From NCBI GenBank assembly GCA_021107685.1, contig JAIOSH010000285.1:1-7936 (forward strand): a stretch of DNA of 7,936 nucleotides, in the 5' to 3' direction. The DNA comes from Bacteroidales bacterium. Lineage in GTDB: Bacteria; Bacteroidota; Bacteroidia; Bacteroidales; SMBSF39. This document shows positions 6,355 through 7,936 of the stretch, piece after piece. The first letter of the stretch is position 1, and every line of letters begins with the position of its first letter. The notes under the pieces were generated by a model, which saw nothing but the letters and a program-made list of their open reading frames with translations, was not told the DNA's origin and ran no database searches. Made by a program: the position numbers and the translations under genes.

Positions 6355-7437
6355 TTAGTTATTCCAGCCATTTGGTGCAGTATTAAGGTCATCAATATAT
6401 TTGAGCCCAACAGGAAGTTCTAAACAATCATTATCGAAACCAAGAAAAACTCCACGTGTACCAGTTTGCCTTGATGAACCCGACACGAAAATAACGGTGC
6501 TTTTACGATTTGCAGGGATTGATAATGTAATAGTTTCATGATGGTTCGCTCCATAATTGTTAGTCCCACTATTCCAATTATCAGCTCCATTAACAGTTAT
6601 ACTAGCTCTTTCACCCCAACCAGAATATGCAGTGCAATACCAATCCACGACCCAGTTAATGGCACTTCCTGTTGTGTTCTCAATACGAAATAAAGCAGCC
6701 GCAAATTTTCCATTTGTGGAAGAATAAGAATACCATTCTTCTGCATAAACCATCGCATTTTTACCAGCATATCCTTTCCTTGAAAATAATGCAAGTAGTA
6801 TTTGTTTATCTGAACTCATATTTGCTGCAATACCATTATTATCTGACCAAGTTGAAGGAGTAATGCCACCAAATAGTGTAGAACTGTTATTTGCATACCA
6901 TCCATGTGGTTGATTATAAGTAGAAAAAGTTGCCCAACGATAAATTGAACCTGAATAAGGAGTGTTTGCTACTGTAAAATTAGGATAAGTTCCTGTAATA
7001 GTTATGCCATCGCCAGCTGTAATTGTCACAGTTTGGTCGTCTAAATATCCGCTTAAATCAACAGTTGTTGCATCATCACTAAGGCTTAATATATTTCCGC
7101 TTAATGAAAGGTCTTGTATTTCGTTAGTTACCGAGCCATCAACTTCTTGTACAAGTAAAAGCTTCCATTCACTACCATTCCATATATACAGACCGTCTTC
7201 TGCATCGCCTCCTTCGTTATAAATTATCATACCTTTGGTTACCGTGCCTGTTAGTGGTGCTACTGTGTTCACATTGTCTAAATCCACTCTTGGCAGTAAA
7301 AATCCTTTATTGTTTGATTCTACGTCAAGCATTGCGTTATCATCCGCTACACTTCCGTCTGTGTTTATTGCTATTTGCGAAAATCCCGAAATACTTAGCG
7401 TTAAAAATAACGCTGATAATAAAATTAACTGTTTCAT
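6355..7437 (-). CDS. Secreted surface protein with tail-fibre-like linker and unnamed C-terminal domain
   Basis: A 360-residue exported protein of unknown function. Residues 1-20 are a signal peptide (MKQ, a hydrophobic core, then SGFSQ). Residues 22-98 form the N-terminal module common on Bacteroidota surface proteins: IAINTDGS, AMLDV, KGFLLPRVDL, then KGMIIYNEGG and LYIWNGSEWKLL. Residues about 103-160 (EIQDLSLSGNILSLSDDATTVDLSGYLDD, split here by the LSGN/VDLSG repeats, then DGITITG) resemble the repetitive beta-rich shafts of phage tail fibres and adhesins. The last ~195 residues form a Trp-, Tyr-, Asn- and Ser-rich probable beta domain that I cannot assign to a named family. I see no type IX secretion sorting tail, lipobox or catalytic motif; Cys268 and Cys338 could form a disulfide. 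A perfect -7 element precedes it (7485-7492). An adhesin or binding protein is a plausible guess only. Confidence 0.85.
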   Translation of the reverse strand: MKQLILLSALFLTLSISGFSQIAINTDGSVADDNAMLDVESNNKGFLLPRVDLDNVNTVAPLTGTVTKGMIIYNEGGDAEDGLYIWNGSEWKLLLVQEVDGSVTNEIQDLSLSGNILSLSDDATTVDLSGYLDDQTVTITAGDGITITGTYPNFTVANTPYSGSIYRWATFSTYNQPHGWYANNSSTLFGGITPSTWSDNNGIAANMSSDKQILLALFSRKGYAGKNAMVYAEEWYSYSSTNGKFAAALFRIENTTGSAINWVVDWYCTAYSGWGERASITVNGADNWNSGTNNYGANHHETITLSIPANRKSTVIFVSGSSRQTGTRGVFLGFDNDCLELPVGLKYIDDLNTAPNGWNN

Positions 7438-7484
7438 GATTGAATAAATTTAAATTAATAATTGTGAAATTTGTAATTAAAATG

Positions 7485-7492
7485 CAAAAGTA
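7485..7492 (-). promoter_or_regulatory. -7 promoter element of the secreted-protein gene
   Basis: On the minus strand TACTTTTG matches the Bacteroidota sigma-A -7 consensus TAnnTTTG exactly. It is 48 bases upstream of the ATG, so transcription would start near 7479 with a leader of about 40 bases. A clear TTTG -33 element at the expected distance is not visible; that stretch is A-rich. No Shine-Dalgarno sequence precedes the ATG, as is normal in this phylum. Confidence 0.5.
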
Positions 7493-7547
7493 AAGTTTTA
7501 TATATTTTTTTAGTCTGCATTAACCATATCGTACAGCTATAAATTTT

Positions 7548-7567
7548 GGCGGGTATTTAAACCCGCC
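7548..7567. repeat. Seven-base-pair GC-rich hairpin
   Basis: GGCGGGT (7548-7554) and ACCCGCC (7561-7567) are perfect inverted repeats around a six-base AT loop. This is the strongest local stem in the window, set in AT-rich DNA. No U-run follows on the plus strand, and on the minus strand only AAAATTTA follows, so it is at best an atypical terminator, perhaps for a minus-strand gene lying to the right. It is upstream of the promoter of the secreted-protein gene and about 80 bases before the group II intron-like sequence. Confidence 0.5.
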
Positions 7568-7649
7568 TCATTATCAAACCGTTATGTTGTTTGTTTTTTG
7601 TAATTCGTTTCATATTTGCACTTTCCGCCCGCTTGAATTAATAGCATGT

Positions 7650-7840
7650 GTGTGCCCCGAATGGCAAAGTTAATAAAGTTCTTTGAAAATACTAATTATT
7701 TTAAAAGAAAGTCCAGAGGGTGTAAGTCCCTTATACGCAGGGGTAACGCCTTGAAGCATTAGCAAGTCGCAAGGGTGTATGTCGTGAGGCATAATCTGAA
7801 GTAAGCGAGACTGCAAAGATTAGTACTGACTCCGATACAC
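7650..7840 (+). mobile_element. Group II intron 5' region (domain I), probably a truncated remnant
   Basis: The sequence opens with GTGTGCCCC, fitting the GUGYG 5' end of bacterial group II introns, although GTGTG could also be placed at 7648. Further on are domain I hallmarks: GAGGGTGTAAGTCCCTT (7716-7732), GGGGTAACGCC (7740-7750), CAAGGGTGTATGTCGTGAGGC (7770-7790, read as two adjoining blocks, CAAGGGTGTATG and TCGTGAGGC), AATCTGAAGTAAGCGAGACTG (split as AATCTGAAG and TAAGCGAGAC, 7793-7810), and GCAAAG...ACTGAC (7813-7830). In intact introns that last block is normally followed by GAACAG-like sequence; here it changes to TCCGATACAC and soon to plain AT-rich DNA. No reverse transcriptase/maturase ORF is in the window. 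These elements are self-splicing ribozymes and retroelements; this copy looks inactive, though the right-hand continuation cannot be seen. The 3' limit is approximate. Confidence 0.62.
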
Positions 7841-7936
7841 TTCAGCGTTTTTTTACAGGTAATTAAATTTAGTAAAAATATTGTAATAAATTAATAATCA
7901 TTCTATTAAAAACGCAAATACTAATATAAAATATGA

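Larger units (their letters stand above)
7438..7936. other. Gene-free right end of the window
   Basis: About 500 bases lack a convincing gene. Left to right they contain the leader and promoter of the secreted-protein gene, the GC-rich hairpin, an unremarkable spacer (7568-7649), the group II intron-like sequence, and a final AT-rich stretch (about 7841-7936) in which I see nothing specific. The final ATGA could in principle begin a gene beyond the edge, but there is no way to test this here. Confidence 0.6.

Noticed and set aside
6597..7447. Several 60-72 codon ORFs overlapping the secreted-protein gene on both strands
   Set aside because: All overlap a well-supported 360-codon gene and show no recognisable domain or independent start signals.
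7517..7590. Second possible attC-like arrangement (TTAAC ... CCGTTATGT around the hairpin)
   Set aside because: Only TAAC/GTTA pairs at the outer cores, and the orientation does not suit the neighbouring minus-strand gene.
7661..7762. A 33-codon plus-strand ORF beginning MAKLIKFFEN
   Set aside because: It lies entirely within the group II intron-like RNA sequence and covers its conserved structural words, so it is most likely a chance reading frame through a ribozyme segment.

Overview
The window reads as AT-rich chromosomal DNA from a member of the Bacteroidota. The evidence is the company of genes: a RecQ with the C-terminal extension usual in that phylum, a membrane-anchored OmpH/Skp-like protein, a DUF4296-type lipoprotein, a LytS/LytTR two-component pair, and a secreted protein opening with the typical Bacteroidota 'AINTDGS...AMLDV...KGFLLPR' module. 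Leaders lack Shine-Dalgarno sequences, and a perfect TAnnTTTG (-7) element precedes one gene. Genus cannot be called.

Layout. Positions 1-738 (minus) hold most of a KpsF/GutQ-type arabinose-5-phosphate isomerase (Kdo/LPS precursor synthesis), cut by the window edge in its CBS region and apparently starting at TTG. A 352-base AT-rich divergent intergenic region follows. On the plus strand recQ (1091-3295), an OmpH/Skp-like gene (3326-3943) and a DUF4296-like lipoprotein gene (3943-4299) lie close together and are probably co-transcribed; the last two overlap by one base. A compact, less AT-rich island with nested inverted repeats (4300-4391) separates this run from a convergent minus-strand pair: a four-helix membrane LytS-type histidine kinase (5163-6212) and its LytTR response regulator (4398-5153), nine bases apart. 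Three short palindromes crowd the 140 bases upstream of the kinase. Next, on the minus strand, is a secreted 360-residue protein (6355-7437) with a recognisable N-terminus, a tail-fibre-like linker and a C-terminal domain I cannot name.

The last ~500 bases have no convincing gene. They hold the promoter of the secreted protein, a strong 7-bp hairpin, and, from about 7650, a plus-strand RNA-like sequence matching the 5' part (domain I) of a bacterial group II intron. The similarity ends abruptly near 7830, so this is either a decayed fragment or an intron continuing in a form I do not recognise.

The left half is envelope and genome-maintenance housekeeping. The right half (secreted orphan, hairpin, intron fragment) looks more accessory. 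I found no CRISPR array, tRNA, rRNA or complete transposon. I do not see strong evidence for a wholly new system; the best leads are the orphan secreted protein, the intron fragment, the inverted-repeat island and the palindrome cluster before the kinase operon.
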